64,000 nucleotides of DNA, taken from Lentibacillus populi (lineage in GTDB: Bacteria > Bacillota > Bacilli > Bacillales > Amphibacillaceae). Within the stretch, counting starts at the first letter, position 1, and the number at the start of each line of letters is the position of its first letter. The stretch is from positions 17,740 through 81,739 of the forward strand of contig BMJD01000015.1 of NCBI GenBank assembly GCA_014642895.1, written 5' to 3'. The position numbers were made by a program, and so were the translations under genes. The notes beneath the pieces are model-generated. The model searched no databases. It was not told the origin of the DNA and saw nothing but the letters and a program-made list of their open reading frames with translations. Of the stretch, positions 1 through 8,614 are shown piece after piece.

Positions 1-560
1 CCAAGCAGTACCCAAAAAATAGATGACCATAATGTATTAATATAGCCAAGATGCGTGACGGCCCATGCCGAAAAGCCGGCTCCAAGAACATTCATACCAC
101 CTGAGAAAACAAACCAAAACCAGCCAACCGCCTTACCGAGACGTTTTTGTGGCGTCCGATATGTAATCCAGACCAAAAAACCATAAGCAAACAGTGGATA
201 ACCAATTCCACGCAACATGTAAGTCGGAAGCATGATCATATAATCTAGATTGCTAACCCCGAATCCGACAAATGCTGAATGTCCAACAACATAGGAAATC
301 AAGCCCCAAAGCATGACTTTTCTAGCCCCGAACATGTCAATCAATACACCGGAAAACCAGGAAGCAATCGCAATCATAATCCCATATCCGGTAACTAATG
401 CAGAAGCATGCGTCACTGATAACCCTTGATCGACAAGATAAGGTGAAATAAAGGCTAATTCAAGCCCATCCCCCATCATAAAAATAAGAACGCCTAAAAA
501 TCCCCAAGAAATTTTACTGGTAATGCCGATTCTATCCAGAAAATTTTCACTATTTAACAT
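1..560 (-). CDS. MFS transporter, N-terminal part (probable polyol permease)
   Basis: Reading frame open from an ATG at 560 to the left edge, so only about the first 186 residues are visible. The translation begins MLNSENFLDRIGI and contains several hydrophobic helices. A Gly/Asp-rich loop followed by Ala-Arg-Lys (FSGVLIDMFGARK) matches the MFS loop between helices 2 and 3. A GGAGG ribosome site lies 8 bases before the ATG. It is the distal gene of a leftward unit with the erythritol/threitol-type dehydrogenase upstream, which suggests that it imports the polyol; the substrate is inference. The gap between the two genes holds an 8-bp GC-rich hairpin. Confidence 0.82.
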   Translation of the reverse strand, partial: MLNSENFLDRIGITSKISWGFLGVLIFMMGDGLELAFISPYLVDQGLSVTHASALVTGYGIMIAIASWFSGVLIDMFGARKVMLWGLISYVVGHSAFVGFGVSNLDYMIMLPTYMLRGIGYPLFAYGFLVWITYRTPQKRLGKAVGWFWFVFSGGMNVLGAGFSAWAVTHLGYINTLWSSIFWVLL

Positions 561-590
561 GAAGTTTCCCTCCCCTTTAAATAAGATGTT

Positions 591-618
591 CGGAGGGGGA
601 TAAAGCATTTCCCCTCCG
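591..618 (-). other. intercistronic hairpin between dehydrogenase and permease genes
   Basis: CGGAGGGG at 591-598 pairs perfectly with CCCCTCCG at 611-618 around a 12-base loop. No T-run follows on the minus strand, so it is more likely an mRNA processing or stability stem than a terminator. Confidence 0.4.
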
Positions 619-631
619 CGATTCTACTAGA

Positions 632-1714
632 TTAAGGCTCTAAAACAATTTTCAGAGACTTATCACCCTTTTTCATTAACTCAAAACCATTTTCAAATTC
701 CTCAAGGGGAAGTTTGTGAGTGACAACACCTTCCGTTGGCAAGGTTCCATCTGTAATACCATCTATTACAGTTGGATAGCAATACGGCCCCAAGTGTGAT
801 CCTAAAAGGTCCAATTCTTTCCGATCACTGATAATACTCCAGTCAACCGTTACCGGATCTCCAAACACACTGAATTCGACAAAACGCCCTAACTTACGAA
901 TCATCGACAAACCTTGTTCAACTGATTTTGGATTGCCGGTCGCTTCAATATAAACATCACAGCCATATCCATCTGTCATTTCTTTAATTTCTTTTTCCAC
1001 ATCCACCTTACCAGGGTTTAAAACGAGATCCGCCCCGAATTTCTTAGCCAATTCCAATCGATCGTCTTTCATATCCAGGACAACTATCTTCTTCGGATTC
1101 TTTCTTCTCAATGCGGCTACCATCCCCAAGCCAAGTGTGCCTGCGCCGGATAATACAACGACATCATCAAGCTTGGCATCTGCTCGCTCAACAGCGTGCA
1201 TACTGCAGGCATAAGGTTCTATTAAAATAGCTTTCTCTAATGGAAGCTCTTCCGGAACTTTATAGTTAATCCCTTCTTTTGTAAATTTCATGTATTCGGC
1301 CATTCCACCATTTACATTATTTTGGAACCCGTACAGATCATGTTTTTCACACATCCAGTATTCGCCTCTGTTGCAAAAACGACAATTCTCACATGGTACA
1401 ATTTGTTCTGAAATAACCCGATCGCCAATTTCAAAATCCTTTACCGCGTCCCCTTTTTGAACAATCCTGCCAATAAATTCGTGGCCCGGTATCATCGGTG
1501 CTTTAATATAAGGAGGCTGTTTCTCATCTCCCCAGAAACTCGGGGCACCACCGTATGCTTTGAGATCTCCGGCACATATACCGCAGCCTTCCACTTTTAT
1601 GATAATTTCCTGATCATTCTTCAGTTCTGGTGTATTTACTTCCTCATATCTGTAATCACCTGGTGCGTATGCAACAACAGCTTGCATTGTTTCGGGAATT
1701 TCCCGTGTTTGCAT
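632..1714 (-). CDS. zinc-dependent medium-chain alcohol dehydrogenase, erythritol/L-threitol dehydrogenase type
   Basis: About 360-residue medium-chain dehydrogenase. Visible parts: catalytic-zinc region (GICAGD; GHEFIGRI), four-cysteine structural zinc loop (CENCRFCNRGEYWMC), and a Rossmann glycine motif (SGAGTLGLG). The N-terminal region, with an insertion reading FWGDEKQPPYIKAP after the first zinc ligand, resembles mycobacterial erythritol/L-threitol dehydrogenase (EltD), which oxidises C4 polyols to erythrulose; that specificity is by resemblance only. Start chosen at the ATG at 1714, with GGGAG 8 bases upstream; an in-frame TTG at 1741 with its own GGGGAG is the alternative. Two cre-like boxes lie upstream, and a DeoR gene is divergent. 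It precedes an MFS permease in the same direction. Confidence 0.85.
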   Translation of the reverse strand: MQTREIPETMQAVVAYAPGDYRYEEVNTPELKNDQEIIIKVEGCGICAGDLKAYGGAPSFWGDEKQPPYIKAPMIPGHEFIGRIVQKGDAVKDFEIGDRVISEQIVPCENCRFCNRGEYWMCEKHDLYGFQNNVNGGMAEYMKFTKEGINYKVPEELPLEKAILIEPYACSMHAVERADAKLDDVVVLSGAGTLGLGMVAALRRKNPKKIVVLDMKDDRLELAKKFGADLVLNPGKVDVEKEIKEMTDGYGCDVYIEATGNPKSVEQGLSMIRKLGRFVEFSVFGDPVTVDWSIISDRKELDLLGSHLGPYCYPTVIDGITDGTLPTEGVVTHKLPLEEFENGFELMKKGDKSLKIVLEP

Positions 1715-1803
1715 TTCCTTTTCTCCCAGTGTCTGTTTCAATTTTTAATCTCCCCTTCTGTAATTTTAATCTTACCTACGGACCTTCACCTGCAAAACAT
1801 AAT

Positions 1804-1817
1804 CGTAAGCGATAACA
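1804..1817. promoter_or_regulatory. candidate CcpA (cre) site
   Basis: On the minus strand TGTTATCGCTTACG matches the cre consensus TGWAANCGNTNWCA at 12 of 14 positions. It lies between the dehydrogenase and the deoR-type gene. Confidence 0.4.
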
Positions 1818-1840
1818 TTTCGACTTAACTAGGGTGTTTT

Positions 1841-1854
1841 TGAAATCGCTATCA
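1841..1854. promoter_or_regulatory. CcpA (cre) site, perfect consensus
   Basis: TGAAATCGCTATCA matches TGWAANCGNTNWCA at all 14 positions. It sits in the divergent control region of the polyol genes, so glucose repression of this locus through CcpA is expected. Confidence 0.7.
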
Positions 1855-2037
1855 ATTCTTGTTAACATTTTATCATTTGTTTTCATTTTGTCAATATTAT
1901 TTTTTATTTCTTTTATAACTTATTAATTTGATGCAGTTTTCAATTGATTATATAAATAAATTAGTAAAAATATTGATAAATACCATCAGATGAAATACTA
2001 TTATCTATAGTACAGAAAATAATAAGGGTGAAGAATC

Positions 2038-2811
2038 ATGAAAATGTTTGCCAGTGAAAGGCGAGATAACATTATCCAGTTTTTACAGAAGCAGAAACGG
2101 GCCACTGTAAAGGAATTGGCATCACAAATAGGAGTTTCCGAGGCTACCTTGCGTACAGATCTGAACAGAATGGAAACGGATGGTCTTTTAACAAGAACAC
2201 ACGGCGGAGCAGTTTTAAATACGGAGGAAGAAAACGACACGAGCTTCTCCGTCCGTGAAAAGAAAAATAAACAAGAAAAGATACAAATTGCAAAAAAAGC
2301 CTACGAAATGATTGAAGAAAAACAATGTATCTTACTGGATGCCAGTTCAACAGCATTGGAATTGGCACGTTATATAAAAAGTAAGCCAATGCGTTTAACC
2401 GTTGTAACAAGTGGATTGCAATCAGCTTTAGAACTCAATAACAATCCGGATATCACAGTAATTCTGATTGGGGGAATGCTTACAAAAGGATCCTCTTCAA
2501 TCGAGGGTACACTTGGATTAAGTATTCTGGATTACTTAACAATTGATATGATGTTTACATCGTCAAATGGATTTTCAATCGAAAGCGGGCTAACCGATTT
2601 TAATTTATATGAGGTTCAACTAAAAAAGGAAATTGTTAAAAAAGCAAAAAAAGTAGTTGCTCTAATTGATTCATCAAAAATTGAAAAAAACTCCAGCGCT
2701 GTTTTTGCTACTTTAGATCAAATTGATAAGTTGATTACCGATAAGCCAATCGATCATAACTTGTCCGAAAAAATTTTAATCAATGATATTAAGATTGTTG
2801 TTAGCAGTTAG
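2038..2811 (+). CDS. DeoR/GlpR-family transcriptional regulator
   Basis: 257 residues. N-terminal DeoR helix-turn-helix (residues about 1-57; ERRDNIIQFL start, then VKELASQIGVSEATLRTDL). This is followed by the DeoR C-terminal sensor domain (SSTALELARYI; LIGGML; SSNGFS..SGLTDF), which in the family binds a phosphorylated sugar. AAGGGTGA precedes the ATG. It is divergent from the polyol dehydrogenase across about 320 bases containing two cre boxes, so it probably represses that operon and is released by a phosphorylated polyol derivative. The effector is inference. Confidence 0.9.
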   Translation: MKMFASERRDNIIQFLQKQKRATVKELASQIGVSEATLRTDLNRMETDGLLTRTHGGAVLNTEEENDTSFSVREKKNKQEKIQIAKKAYEMIEEKQCILLDASSTALELARYIKSKPMRLTVVTSGLQSALELNNNPDITVILIGGMLTKGSSSIEGTLGLSILDYLTIDMMFTSSNGFSIESGLTDFNLYEVQLKKEIVKKAKKVVALIDSSKIEKNSSAVFATLDQIDKLITDKPIDHNLSEKILINDIKIVVSS

Positions 2812-2869
2812 ATGTTCCCTACATCAATTTAGGTCTTAGCAGAAGAACCAGATTAGAAACAACTCCTCT

Positions 2870-3193
2870 TTGTTATTTATTTTCATTTGTCATCACCATG
2901 TTGCCTATGGTGCTAGTAAGGCAGGAATAATCGGCATGACTAGAGTACTTGCTTACGAATGGGCCGAATATAAGATAAAAGTAAATGCAATCTCCCCCAC
3001 CGTTGTTCTGACTGAGTTAGGAAAAAAGGCTTGGACAGGCGAAAAAGTGGAAAAAGCAAAGCAGGAAATCCCGCTGAAACGATTTGGGTTTCCAGAAGAG
3101 GTGGCAGCCATTGCTTTATTCCTTGCAAGTGATGCAACAAATTTAATTACAGGTGAAAACATGGTGATGGATGGTGGGAATACAATTAAATAA
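2870..3193 (+). pseudogene. C-terminal remnant of a short-chain dehydrogenase (GolD/D-threitol dehydrogenase type)
   Basis: About 105 codons matching only the second half of an SDR. They begin at the catalytic YxxxK motif (AYGASKAG), then NAISPTVVLTELGKKAW, the FLASDATN segment and the C-terminal GENMVMDGGNTIK. The Rossmann GxxxGxG half and catalytic Ser are absent, and no SDR-like sequence is visible upstream before the deoR-type stop at 2811. The wording resembles Listeria GolD and mycobacterial D-threitol dehydrogenase, which fits the polyol genes next door. It is best read as a deletion remnant. The apparent start has no convincing ribosome site. Confidence 0.8.
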
Positions 3194-3231
3194 CGATTTT
3201 TTCCTGCCTCGTTTAAAGTAGATGGAAACAG

Positions 3232-3270
3232 AACGTTAGCTTCAATATTTTTGGAGCTAACGTTTATTTA
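3232..3270 (+). terminator. rho-independent terminator
   Basis: AACGTTAGCT (3232-3241) pairs with AGCTAACGTT (3255-3264), and the 3' arm runs into TTTATTTA. It ends the deoR/SDR-remnant transcript. Confidence 0.75.
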
Positions 3271-3321
3271 TATGAAATAAACTTAAATATTTTTAACCAT
3301 CCTCCATATTTATAATCCACA

Positions 3322-3358
3322 GTAAAAATCTCCATCTATATTCCAGCTAGATGGAGAT
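3322..3358 (-). terminator. rho-independent terminator of the racemase/transporter unit
   Basis: ATCTCCATCTA (3328-3338) is the perfect inverted repeat of TAGATGGAGAT (3348-3358). On the minus strand the stem is followed by TTTTTAC, downstream of the leftward racemase gene. Confidence 0.7.
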
Positions 3359-3430
3359 GTAAAACTCATTACTTCTTGTATTAAGGAACAATTTCTGGTT
3401 CATGCGTTTTTAATTTAATATACTTTCAAA

Positions 3431-4537
3431 TTAACGAAATACTTTCATCTCTATCGTATTCTTTTTAATTTCTTCCCGATTAACATCAAAGCCAATACCA
3501 GGTCTATCAGGAACGTGTAATTGACCATTTTCAACTACCACTTCCGGTTCAATGATATCCTTATCCCAATATCGTGAAGAAGAGGCTGTATCCCCTGGAA
3601 GCTTAAAGTTTGATAAAGTTGTAATGGCCATATTATGTGCGCGGCCTATTCCGGATTCAAGCATTCCTCCACACCAAAGCGGTATATTCTCCTTCTCGCA
3701 AAGGTCATGAATTTTTTTTGCCTGCGTAAGGCCCCCTACCCTGCCTACCTTCATATTAATGATTTTACAGCTTCCTAATTCAATTGCTTGTCTGGCATCT
3801 TCATAAGAATGAATACTTTCGTCAAGGCAAATTGGCGTTTTGATTTGTTTTTGCAATTTAGCATGATCAATTAAGTCCCCCGCTGTCAGAGGCTGTTCAA
3901 TCATCATTAAATTAAATTGATCCATTGCTTTTAATGTATCGATATCTTTTAATGTATAGGCAGAGTTTGCGTCTGCCATTAATGGGATGTCAGGAAAATT
4001 ATTACGTATCTGCTGCAGTACATTTATGTCCTTACCTGGCTTTATTTTCACCTTGATTCGCCTGTAACCTTCATCCGTTTTTTGTTGAATCGATTTCAGA
4101 AGGTCATCCACATTGTCTTCAATTCCAAGGCTGATCCCGACTTCAACCGTTGACTTTACTCCACCCAGTGCTTTAGAAAGGGGTTCTCCTTTCGACTTAG
4201 CGTATAAGTCCCAGATTGCGGCCTCTAGTGTTGACTTAGCCATATTATTGCGTTTATACATATTAAATTTTTCTTGTAATTCATCTGGATGTTGAATTTC
4301 CTTTTTAAGAACCATAGGAATAAGGAATTCTTCTAACATATGCCAACTGGATTGTGTAAATTCTTCACTATATAAAGGGCGCTCTGAAGTTACACATTCT
4401 CCCCAGCCAGAGATACCTTCTTCATTTTTGGCCTCTACTAATAAGAACAATCGATCTTGTTCCGTTCCAAAACTCGTTGTAAAAGGGTTTCTCATTTTCA
4501 TTTGAACTTTATACAATATAATCTCGTTAACTTTCAT
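3431..4537 (-). CDS. N-succinylamino acid racemase / o-succinylbenzoate synthase family (enolase superfamily)
   Basis: 368 residues, full length for the MenC/NSAR group of the muconate-lactonising subgroup. Visible active-site elements in order: the KxK acid-base motif (RIKVKIK), the metal-binding Asp (MADANSAYT), Glu (IEQPL) and Asp (CLDESIH), and the second catalytic Lys (INMKVGRVGG). In this family many members racemise N-acyl amino acids rather than make menaquinone precursors. The neighbours here, a YfcC carrier and an M20 amidohydrolase, fit N-acyl amino acid salvage, whereas no other men gene is present. Start ATG has AAAGGAG upstream. It is co-transcribed with yfcC, 18 bases upstream. 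Confidence 0.85.
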   Translation of the reverse strand: MKVNEIILYKVQMKMRNPFTTSFGTEQDRLFLLVEAKNEEGISGWGECVTSERPLYSEEFTQSSWHMLEEFLIPMVLKKEIQHPDELQEKFNMYKRNNMAKSTLEAAIWDLYAKSKGEPLSKALGGVKSTVEVGISLGIEDNVDDLLKSIQQKTDEGYRRIKVKIKPGKDINVLQQIRNNFPDIPLMADANSAYTLKDIDTLKAMDQFNLMMIEQPLTAGDLIDHAKLQKQIKTPICLDESIHSYEDARQAIELGSCKIINMKVGRVGGLTQAKKIHDLCEKENIPLWCGGMLESGIGRAHNMAITTLSNFKLPGDTASSSRYWDKDIIEPEVVVENGQLHVPDRPGIGFDVNREEIKKNTIEMKVFR

Positions 4538-4555
4538 TTGACTTAACTCCTTTCT

Positions 4556-5974
4556 TTAAATCGGTCCCCATCCAATCAAAACAGCAATTGTTAGATACAC
4601 CGCACCGATTGCAAACCAAATCAGCACCAATGGAAAAATATACTTAATCCATTTCGTCCAAGGTATACCTGCTATCGCTAAGTTTGCCATCAAAATACCA
4701 GAGATTGGGGTGATTACGTTGGTAAACCCATCCCCCATTTTATATGCTTGAACTGCTACTTGACGAGTGATTTCCATAATATCAGCAAGTGGCGTCATAA
4801 TTGGCATAACAATAACTGCCTGTCCACTACCTGAAGAAACGATCAAATTAAAGATCCCATTTGCTATTAACATTACGATCGCACCCAACACACTTGAAAA
4901 TGGTTCCATTACCGCTGCCATGCCTTGAACAACAGTATCTAGAATTTGTCCATTCTCTAAGACAACAACTATGGATCTTGCCATACCTATAATTAATGCA
5001 CCATATACAAGCCCTTTACAACCGTTGAAAAATACCTCAACTAATTTATTTGGTGTTATTTTAGCGATAACGGCTGTTCCAATTGCAATAACAATAAACA
5101 TGGCAGCCATTTCGTTCAAAGACCATTCAAATAGGAAAACACCAAATATATAAATACCAATCCCAACTGCTAACCAGGTAATTACAAGTTTATGGATACC
5201 AGTTAATTCATTAGTTGCATTTTCAACGCTTTTTTCATCATACTTTGGGAATCTATTGTTACCTAACACACTTTTTTCCGGATTTTTCTTTACTTTATTT
5301 GCATACCACCAAATATATAAAATTGTCGCGACAAGTACTGTGATATAAATTAGGATCCGAAACCCAATTCCCGAAAACAATGGAACTTGAGCTATTTGTT
5401 GCGCCATTCCAGTTGTCAAAGGATCAAGAAAAGCTGTATTAAAACCTGCATATGCTCCTAAATAAATAATGGACACACCTACTACAGCATCAAGCTTCAT
5501 GGAGCGAGCCAAAATGATGCCAATTGGAATAAATGCTATAACCGCATTAACGATAATCCCTAATGCGCCGAATATAGAGAATAGTGTACATACAATAATT
5601 ATCAATAAATATTCTTTGTTCTTCGTTTTATTAATCGTCTTCATAATCAAAGCATCTATGGCACCAGTATGTTCAATTACAGCAAATGCTCCTCCAATTA
5701 TTAAAACAAGGAAAATTAAGCCTGCTGAATCGATCATACCTTGTTGAATCGCCCGAAAGATTTCAATAAAACTTGAAGGTTGCTGGTCAATATTGTGATA
5801 GCTGTCAGGTATCACGGTTGTGATGCCATCGGTTGTTTCTCTTTCAAAACTACCTGCCGGAATAAAGTAAGTAGCAGCTGCAGCAAGAATTAAAATAGCA
5901 AATAATATAACATATGCATCCGGCAAACCTAGTTTCCTCTTTCTCTTTTTTGGCGTTCCTTGATCCTCACTCAT
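4556..5974 (-). CDS. YfcC/DcuC-type membrane transporter
   Basis: 472 residues, about a dozen hydrophobic helices in two halves. It has the family-type segment GAYAGFNTAFLDPLTTGMAQQIA in the first half and the conserved SSGSGQAVIVMPIMTPLAD in the second. YfcC proteins belong to the ion-transporter superfamily that includes basic amino acid antiporters and C4-dicarboxylate carriers. Next to the NSAR-type racemase and the M20 hydrolase it probably imports an N-acylated amino acid or a peptide; that is inference. ATG has AGGAGGGG 6-8 bases upstream. It is divergent from the rpiR-type gene. Confidence 0.82.
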   Translation of the reverse strand: MSEDQGTPKKRKRKLGLPDAYVILFAILILAAAATYFIPAGSFERETTDGITTVIPDSYHNIDQQPSSFIEIFRAIQQGMIDSAGLIFLVLIIGGAFAVIEHTGAIDALIMKTINKTKNKEYLLIIIVCTLFSIFGALGIIVNAVIAFIPIGIILARSMKLDAVVGVSIIYLGAYAGFNTAFLDPLTTGMAQQIAQVPLFSGIGFRILIYITVLVATILYIWWYANKVKKNPEKSVLGNNRFPKYDEKSVENATNELTGIHKLVITWLAVGIGIYIFGVFLFEWSLNEMAAMFIVIAIGTAVIAKITPNKLVEVFFNGCKGLVYGALIIGMARSIVVVLENGQILDTVVQGMAAVMEPFSSVLGAIVMLIANGIFNLIVSSGSGQAVIVMPIMTPLADIMEITRQVAVQAYKMGDGFTNVITPISGILMANLAIAGIPWTKWIKYIFPLVLIWFAIGAVYLTIAVLIGWGPI

Positions 5975-6088
5975 GGTTTCCCCTCCTGTAAAAGAATTCT
6001 AAACATTAACAAGTTGCGTTTAATTATAATAAAGTATATAATTTATTTCAAGGTTAAATATTGTAAATACTTCAAAAAAGGTGAGACA

Positions 6089-6916
6089 ATGGCTCAAGAT
6101 TATTTGAATAGAACAAAACAATGCTTCCCAAAATTAACTAAAGGATTAAAAAAAGTTGCAGATCATTTGATATCTGAACCAATGATATTTGCAATTCACC
6201 CCGCCAAAAAGGTCGGAAAAATCATCGGAGTTAGTGAAACAATGGTAATACGATTCTGCACAACAATTGGTTATAGTGGTTATAAGCCTCTTCAAAAAGA
6301 GATAAGAAAACACCTTCTAGATCTTAATCAAAGTTCGTTGGAAGAGTTAAATACAAATAACTATCCGGCCAATAACTACACTCGCAGCATGGTAGCAGAT
6401 ATAAACAACTTAAACAGCAATATTAATGAAATTGAGTTAGAAAACATCGATGCCTTTGTAGAAACAATCATTGACAGCCAAAAATTAGTTATTGCAGGAT
6501 ATTATCATTCGTTTACATTTGCACATTGGCTTTACTTTAACTTAAGTTATATCTTAGGAAATGCTTCCTTATATCGCCCAGAAACTGATGCGGGCTTACT
6601 GGATTTACTACCGGAGAAATCATGCATTATCGTTTTCTCTTTTTATAGATATGCACTCGATACGTTGCGCCTCGCAGAAGAAGCAAAAAATAAAGGAATT
6701 AAGGTAATTACCATAACAGATTCCCGTGTGGCGCCCGTAACCGAATTCGCGGACATTGTTATTCCTATAAATATGAAAAGGAAAGATTTATTCAGTAAAG
6801 GGCCAGTAACATTGTCCATAATTAATGCTATTTTATATGAAATTATTCAACGAGTTGAGGATAGAGAAAAAATCCAGGAAACTTACAAATATTTTATAAA
6901 AGATGGTGAAGATTAA
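6089..6916 (+). CDS. MurR/RpiR-family transcriptional regulator with SIS domain
   Basis: About 275 residues from the ATG at 6089, which is preceded by AAAGGTGAG; the longer frame from 5960 has no ribosome site. The N-terminal RpiR helix-turn-helix (KVGKIIGVSETMVIRFCTTIGYSGYKPLQ) is followed by a SIS domain (VIAGYYHS; IVFSFYRYALDTLRLAEEAKNKGIKVITITDS). It is divergent from yfcC-racemase and overlaps the following M20 gene by one base (TAATG). It therefore probably controls both units in response to a phosphorylated or acylated metabolite; the effector is unknown. Confidence 0.88.
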   Translation: MAQDYLNRTKQCFPKLTKGLKKVADHLISEPMIFAIHPAKKVGKIIGVSETMVIRFCTTIGYSGYKPLQKEIRKHLLDLNQSSLEELNTNNYPANNYTRSMVADINNLNSNINEIELENIDAFVETIIDSQKLVIAGYYHSFTFAHWLYFNLSYILGNASLYRPETDAGLLDLLPEKSCIIVFSFYRYALDTLRLAEEAKNKGIKVITITDSRVAPVTEFADIVIPINMKRKDLFSKGPVTLSIINAILYEIIQRVEDREKIQETYKYFIKDGED

Positions 6917-8043
6917 TGAAAAATACAATTGAACAAAAGGTAAAAGATACTTTTCATTACTTGCATGAACATGCCGAAATCAGTTGGGAAGAAAACGAAA
7001 CAACAAAATATATAGAAAGAATTTTAGAAGCAAATGGATGCAGGGTCGTCACATTTGATGATTGTACCGGAGTTATTGGAGAATATGGCAATTTTCATAG
7101 CAATATTCCAGTAATTGGGGTTCGTGCTGATATTGATGCATTATGGCAAGAGGTTGATGGTAAATTCCAAGCTAATCATTCTTGCGGACATGACGCACAT
7201 ATGTCTATGGTATTAGGTATTCTTTGGACTTTAGAGCAGAGTCCCGAATTAAAGAATAATGTCGCGATTAAATTAATATTTCAACCCGCGGAAGAAAAGG
7301 GCACAGGTGCATTAAAGATGGTTGAAAAAAATGTTATTGATGATGTCGATTATCTATTTGGCGTTCATTTGAGGCCTAAACAAGAAACCAAAATGGGACG
7401 AGCAACACCTGTAATTATACACGGTGCTACCAAGACATTGAATGTAGAAATTAAAGGCGAAGATGCACATGGGGCCAGGCCACACTTGAATCATAATGCG
7501 ATTGAAATAGCAGCAGAAATTGTAAATATGCTTAGTAAGATCCACCTAGACCCACGTATACCTTACTCTGTAAAAATGACAAATATTCAGGCAGGAGGAA
7601 AAAGCGCAAACATTATTCCGGGAAATGCTACCTTCTCATTAGATCTCAGAGCCCAGAATAATAAATTAATGGACGAATTAGAAGAGGCAATTTATGATAT
7701 TTTTGCATCCATCAGAGATTTATATAATGTTGACTTACATGCTGCTGCCCATGGAATTGCTGCTGCCAAAACCAATAGGGAAGCCATAGACGTTATGGAA
7801 AAAGCAATTGAGGATACACTTGGAATTGACAAAGTTGATCAACCCTTGGTAACACCAGGAGGGGACGACTTTCATTTCTATACAATTAAAAAACCTGACC
7901 TTAAAGCCACAATGCTTGGCTTAGGGTGTGATTTAAGACCTGGTTTACACCACCCGAATATGACATTCAATGAAGATGCCTTAATGGATGGCGTGAATAT
8001 TTTGTTTAGAGCTATTATGAATACCTATGGGGCTTCACAGTAG
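6916..8043 (+). CDS. M20-family amidohydrolase (N-acyl amino acid hydrolase type)
   Basis: 375 residues. Metal-binding motifs of the M20/aminoacylase family are all present: RADIDAL, SCGHDAHM, PAEEKGTG, GVHLRP and HHPNM near the C-terminus. The dimerisation (lid) domain lies in the middle (about 175-290). Such enzymes release free amino acids from N-acyl amino acids. Its start overlaps the rpiR stop, so the two are translationally coupled. Together with the racemase and YfcC it suggests import, racemisation and deacylation of N-acyl amino acids, analogous to the NSAR/N-succinyl-L-amino acid hydrolase pairs of Geobacillus. The acyl group is not known. Confidence 0.85.
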   Translation: MKNTIEQKVKDTFHYLHEHAEISWEENETTKYIERILEANGCRVVTFDDCTGVIGEYGNFHSNIPVIGVRADIDALWQEVDGKFQANHSCGHDAHMSMVLGILWTLEQSPELKNNVAIKLIFQPAEEKGTGALKMVEKNVIDDVDYLFGVHLRPKQETKMGRATPVIIHGATKTLNVEIKGEDAHGARPHLNHNAIEIAAEIVNMLSKIHLDPRIPYSVKMTNIQAGGKSANIIPGNATFSLDLRAQNNKLMDELEEAIYDIFASIRDLYNVDLHAAAHGIAAAKTNREAIDVMEKAIEDTLGIDKVDQPLVTPGGDDFHFYTIKKPDLKATMLGLGCDLRPGLHHPNMTFNEDALMDGVNILFRAIMNTYGASQ

Positions 8044-8150
8044 TGGTTAAGAAACGTTTATTTTCACATTTTCCTATAAAAATATTATAAAATATCTTTT
8101 ATAACAGAAGTTAACCAAGTTAATTCAATTTTAGTTTCCTATGATACTCT

Positions 8151-8190
8151 AAACGTGCAGAGCGGACGAACTCAACTCTGCACGTTTATT
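8151..8190 (+). terminator. rho-independent terminator after the M20 gene
   Basis: AAACGTGCAGAG (8151-8162) pairs perfectly with CTCTGCACGTTT (8176-8187), followed by ATTTAT. It is likely to work in both directions. Confidence 0.75.
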
Positions 8191-8229
8191 TATATCAGCA
8201 TCATATTTGGTACTGATTATCCGCCAAGC

Positions 8230-8385
8230 CCATTTTTTTCCCCACTCAACTCAACCAAAATTTTCACTTCAATCATTAGTTAATGATTCAAAATCCGCCT
8301 CCACAACATTATTCAATTTAATACGGCTTGTAATAATTTCTTTGGCATTGAAATCGCCGGCAGCCATCATATCAATCGTTTTTTA
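8230..8385 (-). pseudogene. C-terminal scrap of a 2,3-butanediol dehydrogenase-type zinc dehydrogenase
   Basis: On the minus strand the frame reads TIDMMAAGDFNAKEIITSRI and then KLNNVVEADFESLTND followed by a stop. After a one-base shift it continues SEVKILVEL. This is the order seen at the C-terminus of medium-chain (R,R)-butanediol dehydrogenases. Nothing of the first 300 residues is present and the end is frameshifted, so it is a decayed relic. The rest of the 8044-8614 gap holds the terminator above and a possible 16-codon open frame at 8594-8644 (AAAGGAG then ATG), probably the start of another lost gene. Confidence 0.6.
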
Positions 8386-8614
8386 AATACTGCAGGTTTA
8401 TAAGTGGTACCTTGAAGTAATTTTTACACCTGAATGAATAAGTTATTTCAACCCGAATATTATACATGACCGACTATTAATTTTTTATGCAACACAAGAT
8501 GCTGATTAAATAATCTATAATAGTAAAAATGTAACACAAACAGCAAATGATTTCCCTATACTCTATTATTATATGTTCTGAAAGGAGTTACGAATGAAAG
8601 TGACTTTTTTAAGC

